This document shows positions 36,615 to 48,425 of a stretch of DNA of 64,000 bases, piece after piece. The position numbers were made by a program, and so were the translations under genes. Every line of letters starts with the position of its first letter. Positions within the stretch are counted from its first letter, which is position 1. The stretch is from Rotaria sp. Silwood1. Lineage: Eukaryota; Rotifera; Eurotatoria; Philodinida; Philodinidae. The notes beneath the pieces are model-generated. The model ran no database searches and was not told where the DNA came from. It worked only from the letters and a program-made list of their open reading frames with translations. Location: assembly GCA_905250075.1 (NCBI GenBank), contig CAJNOP010000173.1, positions 186,001 to 250,000 of the forward strand, written 5' to 3'.

Positions 36615-36686
36615 TCCTTTCTAGTACAGCGGTAGTATAGCTTCCCCAAAAGCAGAAGATGCATGGTTCGATTCCTTGCGAAGAGA
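36615..36686 (+). tRNA. tRNA-like locus (Gly-type), probably pseudo
   Basis: 72 nt with a perfect internal A-box TAGTACAGCGG, a D-stem that pairs (GTAC/GTAT) and a perfect B-box GGTTCGATTCC. The T-stem is 4 of 5 paired, and the acceptor stem pairs in about 5 of 7 positions. The D-loop AGCGGTA resembles tRNA-Gly. The anticodon arm around CTTCCCCAAAAGC does not fold into a regular 5-7-5 arm, so the anticodon (perhaps CCC) is uncertain and it may be a decayed gene or a tRNA-derived element. Confidence 0.45.
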
Positions 36687-36772
36687 AATTATTGTTTTTC
36701 GTTATGTTGTATTCTATCTCGTTGTTACCTCGCTGATAAGAATATGATAATATGCGAGTATAAAAGAAGACA

Positions 36773-36849
36773 GAGTGTGAGTGTGATGCGCAGGAAGAGA
36801 AACACCTATCCACACCTCGCACCCATAGCCCACACCCTACACTCACATC
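36773..36849. repeat. TGTG/CACA hairpin (copy 9) inside transposase fragment
   Basis: AGAGTGTGAGTGTGATGCGC, spacer GGAAGAGAAAC, then ATCCACACCTCGCACCCATA and CCCACACCCTACACTCACA. It abruptly interrupts the mariner-like reading frame, whose coding resemblance stops at its border. Confidence 0.75.
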
Positions 36850-37062
36850 ATGCAAACGCTTCAAGTTTTTTTTGTCAAAATATGTTGGACGACGAGCTCC
36901 TGGACGGTGTTCGACTGGTAGACCAATTTCGTAGCGTTTTGTTATATTGTAAACTGTTGATCTTGTAGAACCTTCTTGTGCAAAATGTTTTACTGTATCA
37001 ATTTTTTTCAAACCTTTATTTGATCCAAGCATAGAAAAAACACGTTTACGAAAATCAATCAT
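36850..37062 (-). pseudogene. Tc/mariner-type transposase N-terminal fragment
   Basis: From ATG 37062: MIDFRKRVFSMLGSNKGLKK, then TVKHFAQEGSTRSTVYNITK, RYEIGLPVEHRPGARRPTY and LKRLHD. This is the helix-turn-helix DNA-binding part of a Tc1/mariner-type transposase (TVY-x-I-x-RY...GR-x-P). Resemblance ends where the hairpin at 36773-36849 begins. The DDE catalytic part is not found. Confidence 0.65.
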
Positions 37063-37565
37063 TTTGACAACAATGGATCGATCGAAAAGTCTCAAATTAA
37101 AGTATTGATAGAGAGTGCGGCAAGCTATGTAATCAGTAAAAAAAAATTTATTTCGATAGGTTATATATATGTTTTGGCTTTCAACATTTTGTTCAAAAAA
37201 CTTTCGATCACCCGTTATTTGTGATTGGTGAAATGCTTTTCAAGTCTTTGGTTAGGAAATATTTTCATGCGAGAATGTAAGTGAAAGTGTGAGTCTTCTA
37301 TTCATCTAAACTGACATCTATTCTTGCAACACATTTGTTTTTATTACTGTTCCTTTTTTTTTCTTTCTTCATCATTCAGTAATCAACCAATGCCTTAATA
37401 TAGTTGTACTGTTTTAGTTTTTTTTTGAGGAGAATGAAAAAATCTTTCATGTGAAAGTGAGAATAAAAAATACAGAGGCGTTCGCTGCCGCTAGGCATCA
37501 ATAAATACAATCAATTATGTTTCATACTAAAACATTTTTTTTTCAGAAGAATTTGCATCACGCCG

Positions 37566-40500
37566 ATGACAACCCGTAAACATTCTTCGACACGTCCGTC
37601 TAATGCTGAATCGAAAAAAGCTTCATCACAAAGTAGTAGAAGTATTAATTTATCTTTATTTTTCCGCATAATAAAGAATAACTATAAATAAAATCTTTAT
37701 ATTTGTACGATAAAAATAAATGAAATCACTATTGAAAAAAATACTTGTCAGTGCGACCCCTAATAGAGTGAAAATGAGGATTTCATAAACTTTAATTGTT
37801 AAAAATTTAATATATATATTGTCAGAGGTTTTTAAATAATCTATTTAAACAAATGCCACATAAATAAATAAATTAAAATTATAAAAATTTTTATAGTTGC
37901 TATGAGCTCTCTGAAATTTTATTATTTGGAAAATGTTCGCATTTATAATTACTGTTTTACCAATCTATTTGATTTATTTAACATCATCCTACTGTAAAAT
38001 CTTATTTGTATTGTCACATACGTCATAATGTCCTTTTGCCGTATGAAAAACCTAATCAGTAATATTTAGGCTAAACAGTAAGAACATACAGAGTTTTAGA
38101 ATGATCTAAGCACTGATATTCTTTACGCAACATTTTTTTTCAATGAAAACGTATCTAATAATCTGTGTCTTCTCATTCCCGTGTTTCTTAGCACCTGAAA
38201 GGATAGTCACTATGGGCTACAATCGGGAAGGTGAAGAGAGCTGCAAAAACTCGATTTGAGCTTACGCTCACCATTTTGTTCGAGAATATATGTGAGTTCC
38301 ACCACAAAAGTAAAAGATAAAAGAAATGCCAAACGAAGCGTTGTTTTTCAAAAACCTTCTATTATTTTTCTTTCGAGTAACTCACAAACAAATTTATGCT
38401 ATGATAGAAATAAAAAGTATGTGGACTGACTAAAGTTTTTTTGGCATGTATGATCCTCATTTAAAAACAACACAGTATATCAAAGTGTTGTTGGTGATAA
38501 GAAATTAACAATAAAGAATTCATCTATCTAGATTTTATAAATTAAAATTATATTTGCTTTATAACAATTTAAATCGAACTATCATGATCATACGGCTATT
38601 TACATCAGAAGTATCATCATCGGGTCGAAGTTCATTAAAAAAAAAAATTGGAATTCAACATCGATTTCAGTATCAAAATTGAATATTGACTTCAAATTTC
38701 CTCTGTCATTCGTCAACATTTGATGAACCTAAAGTCAATATGATGGAGTTGGTTCAAGCCATTCGAAAGTTCGATTATCATCATCGTTTTTTTCGAGTTC
38801 CAGTTAGAGATATATAGATAAACGTACTAAGTGAACAACTTTCACATTCATCATTGGTCGAAGTAATTCCAGCATTTAAAACATTTATTAACATTGTTAC
38901 AATTATTGAGATTTGAATTAATCAAGCTTAATATAAATTGTTTTCGCGTAGCTGAAGAGTTTATAGTTCTTTTTCTTTTGTTTCGTGTTTGCTCTAGCTA
39001 AATATATTTTTTTCTTCTTTCGAAGAAAATATATCCTTGTTTGTACGTAAATAGACTATTGCTTTCTCTTCGATTCTTTCGCAACTTTCTTTTCCAATAA
39101 ACGCCATTCGGCAATACTTTAACGCAAAAAGTCGAAAAGATTTAAACGAAAGTATTTTTTTCAAATGATCCAAATCTCCTATTATGAATTTCACATCGTT
39201 CAGTACATACGAATCTTCTTTTATGGAAGGATCTTCTAACATGCGGGGGCGCGAGGGTTAGTTTAAACTCGGATCTTAGATTGACTTGAGTGTTGGATGG
39301 AAAGCTAATACATATATATATATATATGTATATATTGATTTATTTGTTTTTTAAATATAAATATTTTAAATTTGTAAAATAAATTAAAGATGAATTAACG
39401 TTCCTATAAAGTAGGAAGATGAAAATAATAACTATATAGAGTTTAGGTCTTTCGTCATCGATTCATACAAAAAAAGAAACAGAATCTGCAAGTTCAACAA
39501 AGGCAAACTCGAATATCGATATATTTACTTGCTTTTGGCTTGATCAAGATATTTATAAGACAGAAGATAATCGAAAAACATTGAATGAACTAAAACATAT
39601 TATTGGTCATCTAAAAGTATTCGATATCGTTGAAGAATGTGAACAAGCCATCAGAAATATTACACACGAGAAAGTCATTCTTATCTGTTCAGATATCTTA
39701 GGTCATCAATTAATTCCACGTCTTCATGATCTTGCACAGTTTAGCGCATGCTATATTTTATGTCGAGATCAAGCGACCAGCGAACAATGGGCGAACACAT
39801 ATACAAAAGTATGTTACAAATCTAATTAATGTTAGACAGTCAACTTTTTGAATCAGAAATGAAGCAAGACTTGACAAAGAATTAAGAATTTTTTTTACCG
39901 TATGATAATTTTTAAAAACTTCAGGGTATCAAATACATTCTATGAAGAGATTGAATACTCTCAACTGTCTCCCATTCTTTTTTTTTATAACTGGCTAGTT
40001 ACTGAAACTCATAGCTGTGGAGCACATAGGACATCCAAAATAGAAAAACATGTCCAAGAAGTTCCGAAACAGGTGTAGATGGATGTGACTTGTCTCTTTA
40101 CACCCTCAAAACTATTCCTATCTGAAAACTAGTTGGTTAATAATTTTATTCATACTATGAATGCTTCAATCTTTAACGATTTGTTACTTATGACTTGTGG
40201 AACTGATTTCCACGCGTCGAATTCATTTTAAAAGAATCTTTGTTAGCTTAGATAGAGCTTATCAAGAGTAAAACAGAAAAATAAAAAAGTGATGATGAGA
40301 AATAGGTCTTTCTCGATGTCTTCTTAAGATCACAATATTTAAGTTCCACAAAAACACTTATTCGAAGAAAAATTATGATGAGACAATCTTACCTTTGTTT
40401 CATGGAATTGGAGAAAGTTAATTTGACATAGTTATCTATCTTTTAGCATCCATGATAAAGTATACATAGAAATAAATCCTGATTATTCATAGAAAAGATT

Positions 40501-42521
40501 TTCTCTTTTTGGCATAGATTGAAGGCAAACAATGTTTTTATCAATGGCGATACTGTTTTTTTGTGCAGTGTATGATAATTTAAGTCGAATAAAAAACCAG
40601 TTAGATATAGAAGCTAGCAATATTATAAGTGTTTGCCACATGGACACACATAACACTTTGATTACTTGTAGCAGTCATCCATACCCTTGAATATCTGAAC
40701 AATCTCACGTAATTCTCAAATTCATATCTCTGGATACAGATTTACACGCTATATTAAGAGCACAATCCTTCAATCATGTGAAAAATAATCAACAGTTTGA
40801 AGGATGAATTTCTTTTAAAAATTAATTGTAATTAGTTGGTTCCATTTATAGCATTGCGAGTTCTACTTGAGATAATTTATTACCGAACTATATATCAATA
40901 TCGTTAAATCTTATGTTTTGTTTTGAATTACGAGCATTCTGATCTGATTGCTTTATATACATAGGTGAAAGGTATTTTTGTTCATCGATCAAAGCTCGTT
41001 GCTCAAATTGCCCAAGATCAAATTACTCGAATTAAAGTCGAAGAATCAGGAACTATTACAGTTGTGAATAGCAGTACACAATCTTTGGAAAGTCGTAATG
41101 CAATGTTCATGTGGTTTCAATTGTACATTGAAGTTCTTCTCCGTATGCATCACACATCTAACGCACGACAAGAACTCATTGATATTTGCAAAAAAAATTA
41201 TCGAGAAAATCCTTCAGAACTTTCTATTATTAATGAATTTGAATCGACCTACAAGTCAGACAATGCCATCTGGTGGTATACACGTGAATGTTGTTTCTAC
41301 CGTATTTTGAACAAAGCATTACGTATTCAAGATTTTGATATGCTTTTTGTACTTCGATTTTTTATCACTGATCTATCAAAACAATTGAATGATGAATATG
41401 ATCGTCGTCTACGTGAAACACCGACACGTGATATTATTCGAGTTTATCGTGGACAAGCAATTCATGTCAAAGAATTGCAACTAATAAAATCAAATATAGG
41501 TGAATTTATTTCGATGAATTCATTCCTTTCAACCAGTCTTCGGCGTTTAACTGCTCTTAGTTTTGTTAATACGATTGAACTACAGGAAGAAATCGATCGT
41601 GTCTTACTCGAAATCGATATTGATCCACGTGCTAAGACAAAAGCTTTTAGTAATATTGATCGACTAAGTTATTTTAAATGTGAAGATGAAGTTCTTATTA
41701 TGCTTGGTGCACTGTTTCGAATAAAATCCGTTGATAGAGACAATGAAAAACAATTATGGATTGTGCATGTTACCTTAGCCAATGAAGATGATTATCAATT
41801 GAAAGAGACGTTTGCTCATATGAAAGAAAAAATTGGCGATGAAACAAATTTGCATTCTATGGGAAAAATTTTAACTGAAATGGGCGAATACGAACAAGCA
41901 CGAAAATGTTATAAACGAATGATTTACGAAGCTCAAATTAATGAAAGCATCGGATATAGTGGTCTTGGATGGGTCGATCATTGGTTAAATGAATACGATA
42001 CAGCTTTAAATAATACTCAAAAAGCTCTATCGTTAATTGATGAACTTTTACCCGATATTTGTAACGAAAAAGCTAGATTGTATAGTTCTATGGGCTTAAT
42101 TTACTGGAGAAAAAAGCAATATGATCAAGCATTAAAAAATTTAAAGAAAGCTCTATATATACAAGAAAAGATTTTACCACCAGACCATCCAGATCTCTTA
42201 GCTACTTACAATCGTTTCGCTATTACATATAGTGCGATGGATGAAGCACAAATGGCTTTCGAATACTACAATAAATGTTTGAACATTCGATTGGCTACAT
42301 TACCTCATAATCATCCTGATATTGCTACATCATACAACAATCTTGGCTGGTTATACAACGAACGTATAGGTGATTATGCCAAGGCATTAGATTACTTTCA
42401 ACAGTCTCTCGCCATTTGTCGTAAAACATTGCCACCGACACATCGAGATATCGTTCGAACTGAACAGAATATCCTTAAAGCAATCGAAAAAATGAAACAG
42501 AAATCAAAGACAAAGACATAG
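37566..42521 (+). CDS. NAD-arginine ADP-ribosyltransferase with TPR repeats; exons 37566-37641, 39447-39808, 40965-42521
   Basis: Predicted mono-ADP-ribosyltransferase of 664 residues that would transfer ADP-ribose from NAD to arginine. A Ser-rich start (MTTRKHSSTRPSNAESKK) leads to an N-terminal module with FTCFWLDQDI, EQAIRNITHEKVILICSDIL and LHDLAQFSACYILC. After a TYTK|VKGIFVHR join, a helical region precedes the ART fold. The R-S-E motifs are present: VYRGQ (about residue 309), MNSFLSTSLRR and CEDEVLIMLG (E-x-E, about 384). At least four TPRs follow, for example LYSSMGLIYWRKKQYDQALK and TSYNNLGWLYNERIGDYAKA, as in kinesin-light-chain-like arrays. Joins are in phase (donors GTATTA, GTATGT). 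The introns are unusually long, 1805 and 1156 bp. No lesion is seen. The substrate is unknown; the TPRs suggest a protein partner. A relic of the same family lies at 32.0 kb. Confidence 0.85.
37642..39446. other. Long intron 1 of ADP-ribosyltransferase gene
   Basis: 1805 bp, AT-rich, with a TATATATA microsatellite near 39313-39330. An open frame on the minus strand at 38994-39242 (LEDPSIKEDSYVLNDVKFII) has protein-like composition but no family. A short GGGGGCGCGAGGG patch lies next to its start. Confidence 0.45.
40071..40109. repeat. Degenerate TGTGGG-family hairpin in intron 2
   Basis: CAGGTGTAGATGGATGTGAC, then TTGTCTCTTT, then ACACCCTC. It is a worn copy in the intron 39809-40964. It keeps the TCTCTT loop. 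Confidence 0.5.
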
Positions 42522-43378
42522 TTCTTTTTAATGTTCTTGCATTTTTTGAATATCCTACGTTCATGTTCGGAATAAGTCATCAAAAATTGATTATCTATAT
42601 TCATCAAGAGTCCAAATTAACCAAAACAAAAATCATTTTCTAGTCACATATTACCTCATAAAATGATTTTTCAAATAAATTTAATAGAAAAAGTCACGAT
42701 GCTAACTAATCGTTCAGCCAACGCAGATGGAATTGTTGGGAAAGATGACCTGCACGAACGAAAAATGATACTCTTTTATATATTCAAGGCAACGAAGAGA
42801 CGATAAGATTTAGTTTTGACAATTTTGGCTATTTGAACATAAAAGTGCTGGTTTGAGTTTTTTTTCCTGTATGTTAAAGTGAGAAAATTCGACCATGTGC
42901 TAAGTAATCTAACATAAAATCTAGAAGAATATTTAGAAAATGAACAAGATGTACTTCAAGTGAATCAGGTCCCCCAAGATTAAACAAAGGTTGAATATAG
43001 TAATTGGACATCCTTGATCGACTTTGCACGCTTTTTACCGTATTTAACAGATTATCTTCATAAATTTTTTTGATTTCTCAAAAGATTATCATGACATTAA
43101 ATAAAACTGAAAATGATCGAAGAAATTAAGACGGTGTAAAAAACGAACCACGCTATTTGTTAGTAGACATAGTGAACATTTTTCTATTATATTTTGAATC
43201 AGATAAGGAGTCAGCAAATTATTCAACTCACGTTTCTATTTGGATTCTTTATTCAATACTTACGTCGAAAATACATAGAGAAATATGAAAAATTCAAACT
43301 GGAAGAAACACGTTCAAATTATCAGATAAAAATTATGAGTCCTGTTTCAACATTCACTTGATTTTATTTGAAATTGAA
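42522..43378. other. Intergenic, no gene seen
   Basis: AT-rich sequence downstream of the ADP-ribosyltransferase gene, without an open frame of merit. Confidence 0.45.
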
Positions 43379-43446
43379 GGGTGTGGGTGGAGTGTGGGTA
43401 TGAGTTTGGGATTGATATATAGATGAAACATCAACCCCCACACCCT
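43379..43446. repeat. TGTGGG/CCCACA hairpin (copy 10)
   Basis: GGGTGTGGGTGGAGTGTGGG, spacer ATATAGATGAAACATC, then AACCCCCACACCCT. Same arm order as the other copies. Confidence 0.85.
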
Positions 43447-44746
43447 AAGTATGCAGCGCCAAAACTTGTCTCATTTTTCACTAACAGAAATGTTTGTTGT
43501 CGTTTCATAATGTATCCTCAACTGAATATTAATTAGTCTGTGAAGTATTACTATCAAGAGTGCGTCTTTTTTCCATGAGGAAATGAGCTGAAAAATACCA
43601 TGGATATACCACTGAGATTTTTCAAATAAATCAACAGAAGTTAAAAATTCGATTATGGACTCATGCACACTATCCTAAATGTAAGATTAGCTATTGAAAT
43701 TTCCACTAAAAGTGGTCTTGAATTGAGAAGAAGTATGCTTTACCATTAGAGAAATAGCAAAAGAAAACAAAGAGTGAAGAATTAATTCTAGTCCTATAAT
43801 TATTAGATTAATTTTAAAACCACAATAACAACAAAAGCAATATTAAACTGTTCAGGACAACAACAAAAGTTTGTTGTTGAATATATGACTTCGTTTCACT
43901 TTCCCTCTTTGTACTATTCACGATAGTATCAGCACAGAATACACAGACGATAGTGTAATCATCGTTATATTCCTGATAGCTTATCTAATAAAAACTTGTT
44001 AGACAACTGTCCAAAACAGCGATTATAGCAGTTTAGCCTTGTTGAGCAACGACCAGGCGAAATAAAAAAAGCCATTTTTTCACTTGAAATCTATTGGGCT
44101 AGTGGGATCTACAACTATATCTCTTCTCTAATAGCTTCAGATCAATCGACTGTACTTGTCTTGAGACCGTATAAGTTAGAAAACCGAGTTTGTCGCCACG
44201 ATAAACTGGGCATCATGTAGACGCCTGATAAAAATTTATAGATCTGGTGGTTTTGAATGGGATTGCGTCAAATTCGCTAGTCATTTGCCATTCTAGCATG
44301 TATAAAAATGAACTAAAAATGAAGATGGTTGATTGAACACCAACAACTTAAATTCTGACACGACTTAAATTCAGCTACAGAAGAAAAGGCTTATTGAATA
44401 GAATGCTTGAACACTTCTAGTGAATCATGAGTCCAATACCATAATATTAAATCATTAAGCTAGTCTATACGTTTGCTTGAGTCATTTTTAGATAATATTC
44501 ACCGAGCTGTTTCCATAGGCTATTCAAAGTCCTTCTTCCATCAGAAGGGTTATTCTCAGAAGAGATATTTTTAACATAAAGATACTTTTATTTAAATCTT
44601 CATAACTATGTGATCATGATGGTAGCCATTTAAATCTTCCTACTTATTTAAACTATTCTTATAGTTATTTTTGAATCCGACTCACAGCCATTGAAATCTT
44701 CATAGCAATTTCATGATACGCGTAGCTATTGTAAGAAGTCGTAGCA
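43447..44746. other. Intergenic, no gene seen
   Basis: AT-rich. A weak repetition of ATTTAAATCTTC words occurs at 44590-44700. No coding signal. Confidence 0.45.
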
Positions 44747-45078
44747 GTTCATTCCCGAGATGTCCATCGCGGCTGAGAATCTGCCATTGCTGCGCCGCCA
44801 CCGCGACGGTTTAAAAAAATACTTACACTTTCCAAACTGTGCTTGATTTCCAACTGGAACCGCTACTGCTAATCGATTAGATTCGTCATGTCTTACAGTA
44901 TGGCACAAATTGACGTCGAGATTTTGTTTAAATTCATGAGTTTTTGAAATTTCTTCCTAAAAGAGCTACCACCGCCGCGCCGCTTCCAAACTGCGATGGT
45001 TTTTGAAAAAATCTGCTGCTCCCGTACCGCTAATGTTACGGTGGTTCTAGTGTCGCCATTGACATCTCTGATTCACTC
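44747..45078. mobile_element. Small non-autonomous hAT-like element (316 bp, 44755-45070)
   Basis: The left end CCGAGATGTCCATCGCGGC is inverted at the right end (complement reads CAGAGATGTCAATGGCGAC). Flanks 44747-44754 (GTTCATTC) and 45071-45078 (ATTCACTC) agree at 6 of 8 positions, both differences transitions, consistent with an aged 8-bp duplication. The interior has repeated GC-rich words (CCGCCACCGC, CCGCCGCGCCGC, CTTCCAAACTGCGATGG) unlike the AT-rich surroundings, and no coding sequence. Confidence 0.6.
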
Positions 45079-46031
45079 AACATTACGATTGATTTCTGTC
45101 AGAGAATGTGAAGTTGAGCACAAATATCTTGCTGATGAGCTATTTAATCTCTAGCACTGTTTAAAGATATCTAGTACCAAGTAATAAGCATTCATAGCTG
45201 TCTAAATTGTGTTTGCTGTTAGTAAACAAAAGTTATTACTAAAGATCAGAATAAAAAGAAGTTTCTCATATAACCGGATGCATGACAATAAATTATCAGA
45301 AAGCTAAAAAAGGCACTAATAACTTCATTGAACAATTAAAACTTCTTTATATTCAAACAAGAAATATCGTCTATTATATCAAATTTTTCAGCTCTCAAAC
45401 TTCTATTAAATTTCTAATAAAGACGCTGGCAAACTCTACAACTTCTTAGTTTCAGTAAGATTTCAATTGAATGTACTCGATCAGTCTACAGTTTCTCCGA
45501 ATTAACTAGACTGCAATTAAAATTGAACATAATTTAATATACCTCTATAAGATCAACTCTTTATAATTATCTGGTCAGTGATTTTAGCTGTTAAATCTTT
45601 TAAAAACTCTGTTTAATTTAGCCTAAACCTCAACTTTGCTTAACATATATTTCAGCCGTACCTGCATGCATCGCGAAAATGAAATGAGTCAAAATCTTAA
45701 AAGTTATTTCTGAGCCTTCTATATATGACTTTGATATCTTCAGAGAAGTCCCCTCTATATGTCTGACAAGGTGATCAATTTTCTCAATGATGCTCTAAAA
45801 ATGAGCAAGAAGACATTTGAATCGAAGAGTTTCGATTGAGCACTTCTCCCTAATATTATGTTGCCATGCTTGTGCAATGGCTTATATATGTACGAATCTT
45901 ATTCAAACTAAACGTTAATCTTGAACGAGAACTACTTCATACAAAGTTGAAAATAGGCTTCAAATACAAAATTTCAGATTGCTGCAGTGGAACACTTCTG
46001 TTTAGGATGGTTAAATACCAATAGTATGAAT
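45079..46031. other. Intergenic upstream of kelch pseudogene
   Basis: AT-rich and Leu/Phe-coding in all frames by composition only. No gene is accepted. Confidence 0.4.
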
Positions 46032-46880
46032 TTTGCATGATATCAGCACACGGCATCGATATTAACAAATGGAAAAGTGTTAGTTTTTGGTGTATATGGT
46101 TCTGATATTCCTTTGGCTAGTGCAGAATTGTATGATTCATCAACAGGACTTTGGAGCAGGACTGACAACATGAGTACTGGGCGATATCTTCACACAGCAT
46201 CAATACTCAACAACGGAAAAGTTCTAGTTGCTGGTGGAATTGACTCTAGTAGCGATCAAAATACTGCAGAACTGTACGATCTATCAACAGAAATTTGAAC
46301 CAAGACGGGCAACGTGAGCAGTGGAAGATACTATCACACAGCATCGCTACTAACCAATGGAAAAGTTTTAGTTGTTGGTGAATCTGGAACAGCTGGCTTT
46401 TTGAATACTTCAGAACTGTACAATCCATCAACAGGACTTTGGACAATGACTGGCAACATGGTATATTCAAGATACACGCATGCGGTAACGACACTTAACA
46501 ATGGAAAAGTCTTAGTTACTGATGGGTATGACATTATTGGCATTTTGGATAGTGCAGAACTGTACGATCCATCAACAGAACTTTGGACACTGAGTGCGGG
46601 TAACATGAATAGGGGAAGATACTATCACACAGCAATCCTACTAATCAATGGAAAAGTTTTAGTCGCTGGTGGGTATGGTAATGGATATGGAATTAGTGCT
46701 TTTTTGAATAGTGCAGAATTCTACGACTCATCAACAGGACTTTGGACAATAACTGGCAGCTTGAGTATTGGACGAGATTTACATACAGCATCGATACTAA
46801 CCAATGGAAAAGTCTTTGCTACTGGTGGAACTTTCTATGGTACTAGTGGCTATTTGAACAGTTCAAAACTATACGCGTGA
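46032..46880 (+). pseudogene. Kelch/galactose-oxidase-type repeat gene, N-terminally truncated with in-frame stop
   Basis: Five consecutive repeats of about 50-57 codons follow the pattern GRYxHTASxLxNGKVLVxGG ... AELYDPSTGLW. Examples are NGKVLVAGGIDSSSDQNTAE, YYHTASLLTNGKVLV and NSAEFYDSSTGLWTITGSL. The second repeat has TGA (46296-46298) exactly where the Trp of the motif belongs (STEI-stop-TKTGN), after which the frame continues to a final TGA at 46880. No start codon or signal peptide precedes the first repeat, whose opening lies in a different frame from the nearest ATG. The repeat form (HTAT-x-L-NGKVLVAGG) is common in bacterial secreted kelch proteins, so ancient horizontal transfer is possible. 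An assembly error or readthrough at the TGA cannot be excluded. Confidence 0.7.
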
Positions 46881-47283
46881 TCATCTTGAGGCTGGAATAC
46901 TACTCGCTGGACTGAAACTTGAACCTTTCATTCGTTTTCCTACTACTTACTCTTGAACTGTCTGAAAACACTGTTACAATGACATGAAACTTTTGCGTAT
47001 TTACTATTAATGGCGTAACCACGAGGGGGGTTGGATAGGCTGAGCTTCCTTCAGAACTATTTGTACCCTCTCGTCCTCAAAAAATTTTTGGTTCTCATGA
47101 AAAACAGAATTGTTTCTCATTTTCAGATGTGTTAGTTCATCCTGTTCAATATTCGATAGTTTTCTTCGATCAAAGGCGAAAGCGAGATTAATTTTTCAAA
47201 ACAATGAAGGAATCGATGAACTTTTCTGACGAAAAAATTATTTATCCACTTCTGACTGCGGGAAGTTTTCGACCTAGTCATAG

Positions 47284-47859
47284 TACACACTAAATAAAAA
47301 TGTGCCGTATTTATATGTCGTGAATTATTGTGTCGCACACTCCAGCAGAAAAATGTGTCGTGCTTAGAATGTGTCGTATACGAATTTCTCGCGTTCTGTC
47401 TGTTGACTATTCGTTCACCGTTTTATTATGCACACATGGTCATATATAAACAACGTGGTTTAACATAGAAAAAAAAATTTCAAATTATTTTTATTTTCTA
47501 GATTATTTCTCGATTATTTTTTTTATCGAGAAAATGCCAATCTCGATCTATGATCGTGAGAGGACTACTCTAAAGCAGTCTGATACAAATCAGATCAACT
47601 CGAGATTGGACAGATCCCAGGATCCAACCAGCTTGAATTTTCAGATTAGGAATCATTAAATGGAATTAAATTGAAAAAAAAACATCGAAATATGATTTTC
47701 CAAAAGGACCAATAGAAAATGTGTCGCATGTGTCGTACGAAATGTGTCGTGGTCCTGCTGGAGAAAATGTGTCGCAGTGAGCTCCTTGTGTCGCACTCTA
47801 ATGTGTCGTACAATGTGTCGCAAAACACGACACTTGCGACACATTTTAAATTAGTGTGT
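47284..47859. mobile_element. Inverted-repeat element with TGTGTCG-rich ends (about 576 bp)
   Basis: The left end ACACACTAAATAAAAATGTG is mirrored at the right end (complement ACACACTAATTTAAAATGTG). Both subterminal regions are loaded with AATGTGTCG words: about 3-5 at 47300-47380 and 7 direct plus 2 inverted at 47717-47845. A CCAGCAG/CTGCTGG pair is also shared in inverted orientation. No transposase frame. No clean target duplication was found, so the exact ends are uncertain by a few bases. The architecture is like the hAT element at 19.4 kb. Confidence 0.65.
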
Positions 47860-48158
47860 AGTCCTAATACACTTTCATACGAAAGATATGAAAATTTTTT
47901 TGTTAGATTCAAATTATCGATCTTATCAAGAACGAGCTGTATTCAGTGAATCATACTTGAACTTTCTTGCTACGGACCAAAACATGGGAATCATGCTCAC
48001 TTTGCCGACAAAATTTGTCCATATCTTAGTCTACTAAATCTAGTAGCATCTAGATTGCACCACATGTAGATACATGAACTAGCACTTCGTGGACAAAGGA
48101 GAACACAAAATATACTCTTTCTGTTGGATATTGCAATCTTTTTTGGGCTCCAGGTTTA

Positions 48159-48233
48159 AGTGTGAAGAGGGTGCTGGTATAGTTGATGTGTGCCCAGGCC
48201 CAGGATATAAAGAAAAAAACCAACACCCACACC
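48159..48233. repeat. Degenerate TGTGGG-family hairpin
   Basis: AAGCTGGTG-type arms: GAGGGTGCTGGTATAGTTGA and, 35 bp on, CCAACACCCACACCAGCTT. It is less regular than the other copies. Confidence 0.45.
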
Positions 48234-48425
48234 AGCTTGAAGTCATGATTAAATTGTAGCTGGCCTCACGAGTAACAGACGAGTTTAATACTTGTTTTTA
48301 AATTTTAAAAAAGTCAGCGTTTCCTTTAGCGCTGTTTTGCCTCACGCGAGTTAGCTTTTGAACCCAACTTAGTAAGAAACTTCAAAAAAAAATCGTGACT
48401 TTGAAAGTCTTCTGAGGCAATGTTT

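Noticed and set aside
40530..40700. About 52-codon plus frame with a signal-peptide-like start (MFLSMAILFFCAVYD)
   Set aside because: It lies in an intron of the ADP-ribosyltransferase gene on the same strand. It has no processing sites and no conserved pattern, so chance is likely.
46246..46606. Minus-strand frames of 82 and 90 codons across the kelch locus
   Set aside because: Antisense shadows of the plus-strand kelch repeats.
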